Below are positions 1 through 7,397 of a stretch of 16,772 nt of DNA, piece by piece (position 1 is the stretch's first letter; each line of letters opens with the position of its first letter). The stretch comes from Clostridiales bacterium UBA3277 (GTDB lineage: Bacteria; Bacillota; Clostridia; Oscillospirales; Oscillospiraceae), in NCBI GenBank assembly GCA_002362145.1, contig DETX01000078.1:1324-18095 (forward strand), given 5' to 3'. The position numbers and the translations under genes were made by a program. The notes beneath the pieces are model-generated. The model was not told the DNA's origin. It was given only the letters and a program-made list of their open reading frames with translations, and made no database searches.

Positions 1-500
1 GGGTCCAGGGCCGTGGTGGGCTCGTCCATCAAAAGAACCTCCGGCTCCATCACCAAAATGGTGGCAACGGCGGCCATCCGCTTCTCGCCGCCGGAAATTT
101 TGTGATTGTACCGGTGCTTAAGGCTGCTCAGCCCCAGCTGGCTGAGGACGCCGTCAATGCGGGCCTCCGTCTCTTCGGCGGAGAGACCGTAGTTCTTGGG
201 GGCGAAGCGCATATCCTCGTATACCGTGGGCATGAACATCTGGTTGTCCGAGTTTTGGAGGACGAAGCCCAGCTTCTGCCGGACCGCCGGCAGGGTTTTG
301 GGGCCCACGGCCAATCCGTCCACCAGAATTTCCCCCTGGACGCTGAGCAGGCCCAGCATGGCCTTCATGATGGTGGATTTTCCCGCGCCGTTGGCGCCGA
401 TGAGGCCCACCGCCTCTCCGTCCCCAATGGTGAAGGACAGATTTTCCAGCACCGGGCTCCCGGATTCATAGCAAAAGGATACGTTTTTGAATTCGATCAT
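1..500 (-). CDS. cbiO: ECF transporter ATPase subunit CbiO/EcfA type (3'-truncated by window edge)
   Basis: Cytoplasmic ATPase that would power the cobalt/nickel ECF importer with CbiQ and CbiM. The first 166 codons are present. They begin MIEFKNVSFCYESG and carry Walker A GANGAGKST at residues 35-43, a Q-loop region (FVLQNSDNQMF), the ABC signature ISGGEKRM and the Walker B/D-loop LLMDEPTTALDP, where the window ends. The H-loop and C-terminus lie outside the window. The start codon ATG at 500-498 directly abuts the cbiQ stop (TAAATG), which suggests translational coupling; the only ribosome-binding-like sequence is a weak GGTGGGA inside the end of cbiQ. The family is certain. The metal specificity is taken from the neighbouring cbiM and cbiQ genes. 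Confidence 0.93.
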   Translation of the reverse strand, partial: MIEFKNVSFCYESGSPVLENLSFTIGDGEAVGLIGANGAGKSTIMKAMLGLLSVQGEILVDGLAVGPKTLPAVRQKLGFVLQNSDNQMFMPTVYEDMRFAPKNYGLSAEETEARIDGVLSQLGLSSLKHRYNHKISGGEKRMAAVATILVMEPEVLLMDEPTTALD

Positions 501-1301
501 TTAAATTACCATCCCACCAAGCAGATTGGACAGCGGCACAAACCGCAGGATCAGCAGCGCGGCGGCCGTGATGAGAAAATAGGCGGCGTCCCCGAACCGA
601 AGGGGGGCGACCCGGGCGTAGGCGAACTCCCCCCGGAAGCCCCGCAACAGCATACTCTGGTAGAGCTCCTCGGCCCGGTCCATGCTCCGCAGCAGAAGCT
701 GCCCCACAAAGGAGCCCCAGGCGGAAATGTGGATTCCCTTCTGCCCCGGGGCCCGGAGATGATAGGCATCGGTCATGACGGAGACCTCCGAGATCATCAC
801 CGATACATACCGGTAGGTCAGCAGCAGCAGCGTGACGATCATGCTGGGCACATGCAGAGAGCGCAGGGCCATGCAGATGGCGTCCATGGTGGTGGTGGCG
901 GCCAGCAGGAAGGAGGCCATCAGGCAGAAAACGCCCTTGGCCATCAGGGTGACCATGGAGACAAAGCCGCCGGAAATGGATAGATTGCCGATTTTCAGCA
1001 GCACGGCCCGGTCAAAAAAGGGATTCAGGATGCCCACGGCACAGACCAGGGGCAGCACAATGCGCAGCTTGTGAAAGCAGGTCCTCACCGGAATGCCGGT
1101 GACGGCGAAGAGCACCATGGGATAGAGCACCATGGGCATCAGGCCTGCCAGGTCGTACTTGTCAAAGGAGACCGTCAGGAAAATATACAGGATTGTGGTG
1201 AGGAGCTTCGGCAGGGGATGCAGGCGGTGGATGGGGGAGTCCATGGCCGCCAGGGCATCCATTTCCTGGAATTCGCCGAGGGCGCGGGAGACTTGGTTCA
1301 T
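501..1301 (-). CDS. cbiQ: ECF transporter transmembrane coupling protein CbiQ
   Basis: A 266-residue membrane protein that links the substrate-binding component CbiM to the ATPases. The N-terminus is a cytoplasmic stretch ending in a DSPIHRLHP-type motif (about 21-29), typical of EcfT/CbiQ. Several hydrophobic segments follow (about 32-68, 78-95, 110-140 and 152-172). The two coupling-helix motifs are visible as HLRAPG (181-186) and LLRGFRG (218-224), both of which normally contact the ATPases through an arginine. A final transmembrane helix closes the protein. The start is ATG 1301 with GGAGGAA nine bases upstream. It is downstream of cbiM in the same direction and abuts cbiO. The length is normal for the family. 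Confidence 0.93.
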   Translation of the reverse strand: MNQVSRALGEFQEMDALAAMDSPIHRLHPLPKLLTTILYIFLTVSFDKYDLAGLMPMVLYPMVLFAVTGIPVRTCFHKLRIVLPLVCAVGILNPFFDRAVLLKIGNLSISGGFVSMVTLMAKGVFCLMASFLLAATTTMDAICMALRSLHVPSMIVTLLLLTYRYVSVMISEVSVMTDAYHLRAPGQKGIHISAWGSFVGQLLLRSMDRAEELYQSMLLRGFRGEFAYARVAPLRFGDAAYFLITAAALLILRFVPLSNLLGGMVI

Positions 1302-1328
1302 GGATGGGTTCCTCCGGAGACGGACATT

Positions 1329-1350
1329 GGGGCATCCTTGCGGATGCCCC
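1329..1350 (-). other. Intercistronic hairpin between cbiM and cbiQ
   Basis: A perfect 9-bp stem, GGGGCATCC at 1329-1337 and GGATGCCCC at 1342-1350, with a 4-base loop, in the 70-bp gap between cbiM and cbiQ. In the minus-strand transcript no U-run follows, so it does not look like an intrinsic terminator. It is more likely an mRNA-stabilising or processing element that sets expression of cbiM relative to the downstream genes. Confidence 0.6.
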
Positions 1351-1371
1351 GGAGATTTGACATTTAAGGGT

Positions 1372-2436
1372 TCAAGCCTTGGCGGAAGATGCCTTCTTCC
1401 TGCGGAAGAAGCCGCCCAGGGCGCAGATGCCCACGGCCACGGCGGCCACCATTGCCGAGCCTACCAGACCGGAGACGGTGGTGCCGGCGGCGCTGTCGCT
1501 GCCGGAGAAGGCGTAATCCGGCAGGAAAGCGGTCTTTTCCTGGATGGCGGCGGCGCTGTCGGCCAGGCCGCTCTGGAGGCCGAAGCTCTCCTCGTCGAGG
1601 CCCATGTTCTCGCTGTAGCCGGCGTCGGCATTGCCGAAGAGGGACCATTCCAGACCGTCGGGGTTGGAGCTGGCCAGCAGGGACAGCCCTCCGGCCACCA
1701 CAATGGCGGCAACGGCCAGGACGGCCACGGTGGTTTTCAGGGAGCAGCGGTTCTCAAGGCTGCCGGTGTTGACGCATTGCAGAAGCTCGGGACGGGTCTC
1801 ATAGACAAACAGGGTGACGGCGCTGGTGATCAGGCCCTCCACCAGGCCGATGGCCAGATGGATGGGCTGCATCAGCGCCACGAAAGCGCCGAAGGGCAGA
1901 TCGGCGACGCCGGACAGAGCGGTCTCCAAAACCACGGAGAAAGCGCCCAGCTGGAGGGTCACCACGCAGCCCAGAATGGAGGCGGTGATGATCTTGGCGC
2001 GTCCGGCCTTCTTGCCGCCCAGCCCCGCGAACCAGCTGCCGCCCACAATGGGCCGCCAGATCAGATAGTAGCCCACGAAGCAGCCGTAGAAGGCCATATT
2101 CCAGATATTCGCCCCCAGGGCCATCAATCCGCCGTCGGCGAAGAAGAGGCACTGAATGGCCAAAATCACCGCCATGGACAAAAAGCCCGCCTGGGGCCCC
2201 AGCAGGGCGGAGAGCATCATGCCGCCGCACAGATGTCCGGAGGAGCCGGTGCCGGGAATGGTGTAGTTGATCATCTGGCCGGCAAAGACCAGGGCCGCGG
2301 TGACGGCCATGGTGGGCAGCTTCGCGGGAGTCTCATCCTTACGCAGGGTATGGACGGAGGTCCCGATGGCTGCGGCCGAGGCCACATACATGGTACCGGC
2401 AACGGCGGGGGCCAGCAAAGCGTCTGCCATATGCAT
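1372..2436 (-). CDS. cbiM: Cobalt/nickel ECF substrate-binding component CbiM with fused PDGLE (CbiN/NikN-like) domain
   Basis: Membrane component that binds Co2+ or Ni2+ for the ECF importer. It starts MHMADALLAP, so His2 is in place; in CbiM/NikM proteins the N-terminal amine and His2 form the metal site, and this fixes the first ATG as the start. The conserved GTGSSGHLCGG segment (62-72) supplies a second metal-site histidine (H68). Residues 1-215 form the multi-helix CbiM core. After a linker, a transmembrane helix (about 235-255) leads into NPDGLEWSL (258-266), the PDGLE signature of CbiN/NikN-type small subunits. A last helix (about 325-345) ends in a basic tail. The 354 residues thus combine what are separate subunits in many bacteria, and no separate cbiN is seen. 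Nickel versus cobalt cannot be decided from sequence; no cobalamin or nickel enzyme genes are nearby. Confidence 0.92.
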   Translation of the reverse strand: MHMADALLAPAVAGTMYVASAAAIGTSVHTLRKDETPAKLPTMAVTAALVFAGQMINYTIPGTGSSGHLCGGMMLSALLGPQAGFLSMAVILAIQCLFFADGGLMALGANIWNMAFYGCFVGYYLIWRPIVGGSWFAGLGGKKAGRAKIITASILGCVVTLQLGAFSVVLETALSGVADLPFGAFVALMQPIHLAIGLVEGLITSAVTLFVYETRPELLQCVNTGSLENRCSLKTTVAVLAVAAIVVAGGLSLLASSNPDGLEWSLFGNADAGYSENMGLDEESFGLQSGLADSAAAIQEKTAFLPDYAFSGSDSAAGTTVSGLVGSAMVAAVAVGICALGGFFRRKKASSAKA

Positions 2437-2491
2437 AAAATCTTACCTCGTTTCAAATTTTTCAGTCACGCTTATCAAACGTTCTGACCGC

Positions 2492-2520
2492 ATTATACTC
2501 CCCCGCAAAATGGGCCACAA
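2492..2520 (-). promoter_or_regulatory. Predicted sigma-A promoter of cbiM
   Basis: On the minus strand TTGTGG (2520-2515) and a perfect TATAAT (2497-2492) are separated by exactly 17 bases. The expected RNA start is near 2485, giving a leader of about 50 nt. This is too short for a cobalamin or NiCo riboswitch, and none is seen. A C/G-tract palindrome at 2522-2533 lies directly upstream of the -35 element. Confidence 0.65.
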
Positions 2521-2521
2521 G

Positions 2522-2533
2522 CCCCCCTGGGGG
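2522..2533. promoter_or_regulatory. C-tract/G-tract palindrome next to the cbiM promoter, possible metalloregulator operator
   Basis: The plus strand reads CCCCCCTGGGGG followed by ATATT. It sits one base upstream of the cbiM -35 box. Short C-run/G-run palindromes with A/T flanks are the style of operator used by the CsoR/RcnR (DUF156) metal sensors. The assignment is speculative, since no such regulator gene is in the window. Confidence 0.3.
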
Positions 2534-2578
2534 ATATTTTTTTGGATTTGCGGAGAAAAATTTGAAACGAGGGCGGCT

Positions 2579-3457
2579 TTACAGCTCCCAGGCGGCCTGG
2601 GCGGCCCCCCAGAGGGCGTCGTGGGCCGGGGCGATGGGCGTTCCCAGGGCCGAGAGCCTCCGGGCGACCAGCCGGCGGTAGGGGTTGTCATCGGCGAGAA
2701 GTCCCCCCAGCAGGGCAATGGGGCAGTCCTGAATGCCCAGCTTTTCCTGAACCGCCGCCGCCAGGGCCGCCAGATCCTCCGCGCCCCGTTCCAGAATCGC
2801 CAGGGCCTGCCGGTCCCCCTGGGCTGCCAGGTCCAGGGCCAGGCGGGAGAAGCGGGCAATGGCGGCCTTGTCGGTGCGGGGAGAGTAGACGAAGGAGACG
2901 ATGTCCGAGGGGGCGCTTCCGCCCAGCCGTTCGTACACGGCCCGGAGCAGAGTGTCCCCCTGGGTCCGGCCGTCGAAGGCCCGGACCGCCCCGGCCAGCA
3001 CATCCCGGCCCAGGGCGTAGCCGCTGCCCCCGTCGTCGATGAGATGGCCCCAGCCGCCGCTGCGGGCGGTGTCCCCGGCGGCGTTTTTGCCGAAGCAGAT
3101 GGAGCCGGTCCCGGCAATCACCACCGCGCCGGGGCCGTCCATGGCCCCCCGCAGGGCGATCTCCTGATCCCCGAGAAGGGCCCATTTTCCGGAAAACCCG
3201 GCCCTTTCCAGTTCCTCGGCGAGAATCTGCCCCACCTTTGGATTGGAGACGCCTGCCGCACCGAAGCAGAGCTTTGCGCATTCTTCCATGACGCCCATGG
3301 CGGCGAAGATCTGCCGGAGAAGGGCTCGGAAGGCCTCCTCTCCGATGGCGTTTAAATTAAAGGGGCCGAATTCCAGCCTCTGAAGGAATTGGTTGCGTTC
3401 ATCCCGCAGCTCTACCCGGGTATGGGTGCCGCCGCCGTCGATTCCGGCAAGGAACAT
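2579..3457 (-). CDS. murK: BadF/BadG-type sugar kinase, probable MurNAc/GlcNAc kinase (MurK)
   Basis: Cytoplasmic ATP-dependent kinase expected to phosphorylate MurNAc and GlcNAc to the 6-phosphates. Residue 5 onward reads GIDGGGTHT, the phosphate-1 motif of the ASKHA fold. FGAAGV (65-70), GDQEIALRG with a probable catalytic Asp97 (96-104), the phosphate-2 motif AGTGSI (115-120) and GGWGHLIDDGGSGYALG (134-150) follow as in NagK/BadF kinases. The 292-residue length is typical. ATG 3457 is preferred over an in-frame GTG at 3466, because GAGGTG lies six bases before the ATG and nothing suitable precedes the GTG. It follows the nagZ stop by only a few bases. In Clostridium acetobutylicum a related kinase, MurK, acts on both sugars and is encoded with murQ. 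The MurK call is therefore family plus context; GlcNAc alone is the alternative substrate. Confidence 0.85.
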   Translation of the reverse strand: MFLAGIDGGGTHTRVELRDERNQFLQRLEFGPFNLNAIGEEAFRALLRQIFAAMGVMEECAKLCFGAAGVSNPKVGQILAEELERAGFSGKWALLGDQEIALRGAMDGPGAVVIAGTGSICFGKNAAGDTARSGGWGHLIDDGGSGYALGRDVLAGAVRAFDGRTQGDTLLRAVYERLGGSAPSDIVSFVYSPRTDKAAIARFSRLALDLAAQGDRQALAILERGAEDLAALAAAVQEKLGIQDCPIALLGGLLADDNPYRRLVARRLSALGTPIAPAHDALWGAAQAAWEL

Positions 3458-3467
3458 GGGGTTCACC

Positions 3468-5000
3468 TCACAGTTTGACGGGGGAGGTCCCCGTCATGCC
3501 GCCGCCCCGGAAGATCTCTTCCAGTGCCGCAAAGGCCGGCGTGGTATAATCATAGGCCGCGATTTCCCAGACCCGCTCCGGAAGCAGGGGAATGTCGTAG
3601 GGATTGCGCAGGGCCACCACGGCCATGGGCTTTCCCAGCTTTTCCAGCGCCCGGGCCAGGGCGATCTGGCCCCGGAAGAGATGGCCGTTGCAGGTGGAGA
3701 GAATGATTTTTTCATACTTTGCCCCCCGGGCGGCCAGGGCGGCAATCTCTGCCTCGCCGGGGTCCTTGGAGGAAATGGCGTAATCGGCGGAGAAGGCCCT
3801 GCCCATGTAGCGCGGGAAGGGCCCGGCGCTGCCGTCCTCGTTTCCCGCGCCGGAGGCCCGATAGTCGTCACAGCCGCAGAAGAAGGTGGCCCCATCGGCC
3901 TGGAAGGGGGTTCCGCCGCAGCAGGTGACAGCGGCCCTGCTCATGGCCCGGACCGTCCGGAAGTCTGCCTCCCAGCCGCAGAGGCCGGGGTCCGGTTCCC
4001 AGAGAATCTGTTTTTTGTATGCAAGGATTTTTTCGACCGATGCGGCGATTTCCGCCATGTCGAAGTCCCCCCGCTGGGCGGCCTCGTTTACGGCCTTGGC
4101 GGTGTCCCATTCCAGGGAGATGGTGCTGGAAACCTCAGCCAGGTCCACACCGGCCTGGATGGAGGCCACCACCCCCTGGGGGGTGCCGTAGTGGTTCTGG
4201 ATGGCCAGCATCTCCATGCAGTCTGTAAGGACGAGCCCCTGAAAGCCCAGTTTTTCCTTCAAAAGGCCGGTGATGACCTTTCGGGACATGGTGCAGGGCA
4301 CCTGCCTGGGTTCCAGGGCGGGGAACATGACGTGGCTGATCATGATGGCCGGGATTCCTCCCTGGATGGCCCGGCGGAAGGGGACCAGCTCCACCTGTTC
4401 CAGCTCCGCCTCGGTCTTATCCACCCGGGGGATGCCCAGATGGCTGTCCACGGCAGTGTCCCCGTGGCCGGGGAAGTGCTTGCCGCAGCACAGCACCCCG
4501 CTGCCCCTGTAGGGCCGGGCGGACGCCAGACCGAAGGACGCCACCTTCTCCGGGTCGTCCCCGAAGCTGCGGATGCCGATGACCGGGTTTTGGGGATTGT
4601 TGTTCACATCCAGCACCGGGGCCATATTGAAGTTGGCGCCCAGGCCCCTGAGCTGCCGGATGGTGATTTCGGAGGCCTTCGCGGCGTTTTCCGGATCGCC
4701 GGTGGCGGCGATGGCCATGGAGCAGGGCACGTTCACCGCCTCCTGGGGGAGCCGGGTGACCATGCCTCCCTCCTGGTCGATGATGATAAAGGCCGGATAC
4801 CCGGTCTCGGCCCGGATGAGGGACTGGATGTCGGCGCAGAGCCAGCGAAGCTGGGAGGCGCTTTTGACGTTGCGCAGGAACAAAATGACGTTTCCGATTT
4901 TGTATTCCTTAATCAGAGAAATGAATTCCTCGGAAAGCGTATCGCCGTGGAAGCCGAATACCAGCTTCTGGCCCAGCATTTGTTTGACGGTCATGTCCAT
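3468..5000 (-). CDS. nagZ: Glycoside hydrolase family 3 beta-N-acetylglucosaminidase NagZ, predicted cytoplasmic
   Basis: Removes non-reducing terminal GlcNAc from peptidoglycan fragments. The 510 residues comprise a GH3 TIM barrel (about 1-320) and a C-terminal alpha/beta domain (about 350-510). The NagZ signature KHFPGHGDT is at 174-182 and is followed by Asp185 and His187, the Asp-His dyad that serves as acid/base in this subfamily. The predicted nucleophile Asp260 lies in VLTDCMEM. IIIDQEGGMVTRLP (72-85) is also characteristic. There is no signal peptide, unlike the secreted two-domain NagZ of Bacillus subtilis, so action on imported sugars is inferred. ATG 5000 has AAGGAGG seven bases upstream; the alternative ATG 4994 would make an ATGA overlap with the namZ stop but is 13 bases away. 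The gene overlaps namZ by 10 bases. Confidence 0.93.
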   Translation of the reverse strand: MDMTVKQMLGQKLVFGFHGDTLSEEFISLIKEYKIGNVILFLRNVKSASQLRWLCADIQSLIRAETGYPAFIIIDQEGGMVTRLPQEAVNVPCSMAIAATGDPENAAKASEITIRQLRGLGANFNMAPVLDVNNNPQNPVIGIRSFGDDPEKVASFGLASARPYRGSGVLCCGKHFPGHGDTAVDSHLGIPRVDKTEAELEQVELVPFRRAIQGGIPAIMISHVMFPALEPRQVPCTMSRKVITGLLKEKLGFQGLVLTDCMEMLAIQNHYGTPQGVVASIQAGVDLAEVSSTISLEWDTAKAVNEAAQRGDFDMAEIAASVEKILAYKKQILWEPDPGLCGWEADFRTVRAMSRAAVTCCGGTPFQADGATFFCGCDDYRASGAGNEDGSAGPFPRYMGRAFSADYAISSKDPGEAEIAALAARGAKYEKIILSTCNGHLFRGQIALARALEKLGKPMAVVALRNPYDIPLLPERVWEIAAYDYTTPAFAALEEIFRGGGMTGTSPVKL

Positions 5001-6151
5001 TTCCGATCCTCCTTGGGATAAATTTCATAGGGAGCCTTCCGCTCCCGGAACTGAGCGCTTTCTTCGGCATAGCGGCGCAGAAGCGCGCCGGCGTCCCAGC
5101 CGGGGCTTTCAAATTCCCGATGGCCCGCCAGCAGGGAGATAAAGGGCTTCCCATCCTCCCGGACCGGGGGCAGAAAATGAAAATCTGCGGGATACATATC
5201 TCTGAGCAGGCTTAAAAGCCGCACCCCCTGCTCCACGGGCCGCAGAGCCGCCTCGTCGAGAATGTGCAGGTGGATGCCGCCGCAGAGGACGCCCTGATGT
5301 TTGGAGGCGGTGGGGGTAAAGTACACCGGCGTGGCGGTGACGCCGGGCAGGGCCAGGTCGTTGAATGCCCGGCAGAAGCGCTCCGCGTGGATAAAGGGGG
5401 CGCCTACCATGCCGAAGGGGTCCGCGGTGCCCCGGCCCTCGGAGCAGTTGGTGCCCTCAATGAGGCAGGTGCCGGGATAGAGGAGGGCCGTTTCAAACCG
5501 GGGAATTCCCAGGCTTGGCATGACCCAGGGCTTGTGCCAGTCCCGGAAGGTCATGTCCCGGCTCAATCCCCCGCAGGGGACGATTTTCAGATCGCAGGAG
5601 AGATTCTGCTCCTTGTTGATCATGACGGCCAGCTCGCCGCAGGTCAGGCCGTAGCACACGGGCATTTCATAGCAGCCCACAAAGCTCATCGCCTCCCGCC
5701 GCATGAGACCGCCCTCCACCCGGTCTCCCAGGGGATTGGGCCGGTCCAGCACCACCAGATGCTTCCCGGCGGCGGCGCAGTCCTCAATGCAGTAGCGAAG
5801 GGAGGAGATGAACGTATAGTACCGGCAGCCCACGTCGGCAATGTCGTAGACCAGGGTGTCAAATTCCGCCAGGATCTCCGGGGAGAGCCGTTTGGAGGAT
5901 TTGGTGTAGAGGCTTCGCACAGGCAGTCCGGTGTCCTCGTCCCGTTCGTCGCAGAACAGGGCCCCGGCGGCCTTATCCCCCCGGACCCCGTGCTCGGGGG
6001 CCAGGAGCAGGCGAAGATCACAGTGCTCTTTCAATACCTCAATGGTGGAGCGGTTGCCGCTGGTCCGGCCGGAGGGGGCTGTGAGCAGGGCAACCCGCCC
6101 GGCGAAATCGCCGCGGAACTGGGCGATGCGGTCCGCACCGAATAAGATCAT
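4991..6151 (-). CDS. namZ: Exo-beta-N-acetylmuramidase NamZ (DUF1343/YbbC family), predicted cytoplasmic
   Basis: Expected to release MurNAc from the non-reducing end of peptidoglycan-derived oligosaccharides, the activity described for Bacillus subtilis NamZ (YbbC). The 386 residues show the DUF1343 signatures LLLAPEHGVRGD (48-59), DVGCRYYTF (106-114), LDRPNPLG (135-142) and SEGRGTADPFGMVGAPF (237-253). Glu53 of the PEHG motif is a candidate catalytic residue. ATG 6151 is chosen because AAGGAGG lies eight bases upstream. A longer reading frame to 6238 runs through the anmK promoter and start and has no family similarity. No signal peptide is present, whereas characterised NamZ enzymes are exported. 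It is first in the operon namZ-nagZ-murK. I see no convincing promoter for it in the 65 bp before anmK. Confidence 0.9.
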   Translation of the reverse strand: MILFGADRIAQFRGDFAGRVALLTAPSGRTSGNRSTIEVLKEHCDLRLLLAPEHGVRGDKAAGALFCDERDEDTGLPVRSLYTKSSKRLSPEILAEFDTLVYDIADVGCRYYTFISSLRYCIEDCAAAGKHLVVLDRPNPLGDRVEGGLMRREAMSFVGCYEMPVCYGLTCGELAVMINKEQNLSCDLKIVPCGGLSRDMTFRDWHKPWVMPSLGIPRFETALLYPGTCLIEGTNCSEGRGTADPFGMVGAPFIHAERFCRAFNDLALPGVTATPVYFTPTASKHQGVLCGGIHLHILDEAALRPVEQGVRLLSLLRDMYPADFHFLPPVREDGKPFISLLAGHREFESPGWDAGALLRRYAEESAQFRERKAPYEIYPKEDRKWT

Positions 6152-6164
6152 GGGAAAAACCTCC

Positions 6165-6193
6165 TTGACATCCCCCACCCAGGGGGGTAAACT
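6165..6193 (+). promoter_or_regulatory. Predicted promoter of anmK
   Basis: TTGACA (6165-6170, perfect -35) is followed after exactly 17 bases by TAAACT (6188-6193, four of six matches to the -10 consensus). The RNA start would be near 6200, followed by a purine-rich ribosome binding site GGGGGAG. The -35 overlaps the namZ ribosome binding site on the other strand. The spacer contains the imperfect palindrome CCCCCACCCAGGGGGG (6172-6187), which could be an operator. Confidence 0.65.
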
Positions 6194-6216
6194 GATAGAA
6201 AAAGGGGGAGAGAAAT

Positions 6217-7389
6217 ATGACGCATCCGCTGAAAACACTGTGGGACAAGCCCTCCAGGCTGGTGGTGGGGCTGATGAGCGGCACCTCCGCCGACGGGGTG
6301 GACGCCGTGCTCACGAAAATTACAGGAGCTGGCCTGGACACCAAAGTAGAGCAGCTGGGCTTTTACTTCCAGCCCTTCGAAAGCGCTGCCCGGCAGCGGA
6401 TTTTGGAGGTGGCCGGAGGCAGCTTCGGCGGCGCCAGGGAGGTGTGCCTGCTGGGCGCGTATCTTGGAAAATGCTATGCGGACGCCGTCCGGGAGCTGCT
6501 CCGCCAGACCGGTACGGAGAAGGTGGATCTCATCGGCACCCACGGCCAGACGGTCTGGCACGCGCCGGAGCAGACGCCCTACCTGGGCGGCACGGTCCGG
6601 GGAACCCTGCAAATCGGGGACCCCTCCTATTTGGCCGAGGAATTCGGCTGCCCGGTGGTCAGCGACTTCCGCGTCCGGGACATGGCGGCGGGCGGCCTGG
6701 GGGCCCCGCTGGTGCCCTACACGGAGTTTATCCTCTATCGCCGGGAGGATGCGGACGTGGCCCTGCAAAACATCGGCGGCATCGGCAACGTGACCCTGCT
6801 TCCGGCAGGGTGCCGGCTGGACGAGGTGACGGCGTTCGATACCGGCCCGGGGAATATGGTCATGGACGCCCTGGTCACTCGCATGACGGCGGGAAAGCTG
6901 AGCTATGACGACGGCGGCCGCCTGGCCGCCTCCGGAAGGGTCATCCCGGAGCTTTTAGGCTGGATGCTTACGGACCCGTACCTGGAAAAAAAGCCTCCCA
7001 AGACCACGGGCCGGGAGTATTATGGGGAGGACTACGTCCGGGCCCTCCTGGCAAGGGGAGACTACCCCGTGGTGGATGTGGTGGCCACGGCCACGGCCTT
7101 CACCGCCGAGTCCATCGCCCTGAGCCTCCGGCGGTTCGCCAAACGGATGCCGGGTGTTCTGGTGGTGGGGGGCGGCGGCAGCCGGAACCCCACGCTGCTG
7201 CGCCGCCTTCAGGAGGCGCTGCCGGAGTGCCGTGTCCAGACCCAGGAGGATCTGGGGTTCAGCAGCGATGCCAAGGAGGCGGCGGCCTTTGCCATTCTGG
7301 CAAACGAGGCGGTGTTCGGGCTGTGCAACAACGCCCCCTCGGCCACGGGGGCGGACCACGGCGTGGTCATGGGCCGCGTCAATTTGTAA
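6217..7389 (+). CDS. anmK: 1,6-anhydro-N-acetylmuramic acid kinase AnmK
   Basis: Converts 1,6-anhydro-MurNAc, the product of lytic transglycosylases, to MurNAc-6-phosphate by coupled ring hydrolysis and phosphorylation. The 390 residues contain LMSGTSADGVD (19-29), GTHGQTVWH (107-115), LQIGDP (131-136), SDFRVRDMAAGGLGAPL (149-165, with the probable catalytic Asp155), NIGGIGN (185-191), FDTGPGN (207-213) and a C-terminal VVGGGGSRNP nucleotide-binding segment. These match full-length AnmK. It is the only plus-strand gene within the salvage cluster and has its own promoter and terminator. Its product feeds the MurQ encoded across the terminator. GGGGGAG precedes the ATG by six bases. Confidence 0.95.
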   Translation: MTHPLKTLWDKPSRLVVGLMSGTSADGVDAVLTKITGAGLDTKVEQLGFYFQPFESAARQRILEVAGGSFGGAREVCLLGAYLGKCYADAVRELLRQTGTEKVDLIGTHGQTVWHAPEQTPYLGGTVRGTLQIGDPSYLAEEFGCPVVSDFRVRDMAAGGLGAPLVPYTEFILYRREDADVALQNIGGIGNVTLLPAGCRLDEVTAFDTGPGNMVMDALVTRMTAGKLSYDDGGRLAASGRVIPELLGWMLTDPYLEKKPPKTTGREYYGEDYVRALLARGDYPVVDVVATATAFTAESIALSLRRFAKRMPGVLVVGGGGSRNPTLLRRLQEALPECRVQTQEDLGFSSDAKEAAAFAILANEAVFGLCNNAPSATGADHGVVMGRVNL

Positions 7390-7397
7390 ACGTTTGG

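Larger units (their letters stand above)
2446..2572 (-). repeat. Perfect 18-bp inverted repeat flanking the cbiM promoter and masking its RBS
   Basis: The arms are CCTCGTTTCAAATTTTTC at 2446-2463 and its exact reverse complement at 2555-2572, separated by 91 bp. In the minus-strand RNA the distal arm ends in GAGG, which is the Shine-Dalgarno sequence of cbiM (9 bases before its ATG). The proximal arm lies just after the murK stop codon. An RNA reading through from murK could therefore form an 18-bp stem covering the cbiM ribosome binding site. An RNA started at the internal promoter (TATAAT at 2497-2492) lacks the first arm and leaves the site free. Confidence 0.8.

Noticed and set aside
2522..2543. 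Plus-strand intrinsic terminator (CCCCC/GGGGG followed by T7)
   Set aside because: No plus-strand gene ends nearby, and the stem has only about four usable pairs. A role as operator or chance is more likely.
2446..2572. Small transposable element (MITE) bounded by the inverted repeat
   Set aside because: No target-site duplication is visible at the outer ends, and the arms coincide with the cbiM ribosome binding site and promoter boundaries. A regulatory reading fits better, though a recombination scar cannot be excluded.
2437..2578. Cobalamin or NiCo riboswitch upstream of cbiM
   Set aside because: The predicted leader is only about 50 nt, and no B12-box or multi-helix NiCo-like fold is visible.
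3458..3466. GTG start for MurK three codons upstream
   Set aside because: No ribosome binding site precedes it, whereas ATG 3457 has GAGGTG at proper spacing and gives the usual short lead into GIDGGGT.
6152..6238. N-terminal extension of NamZ as a possible signal peptide
   Set aside because: The extension begins inside anmK, covers its promoter and lacks a basic plus hydrophobic signal pattern. The ATG at 6151 has an ideal ribosome binding site.
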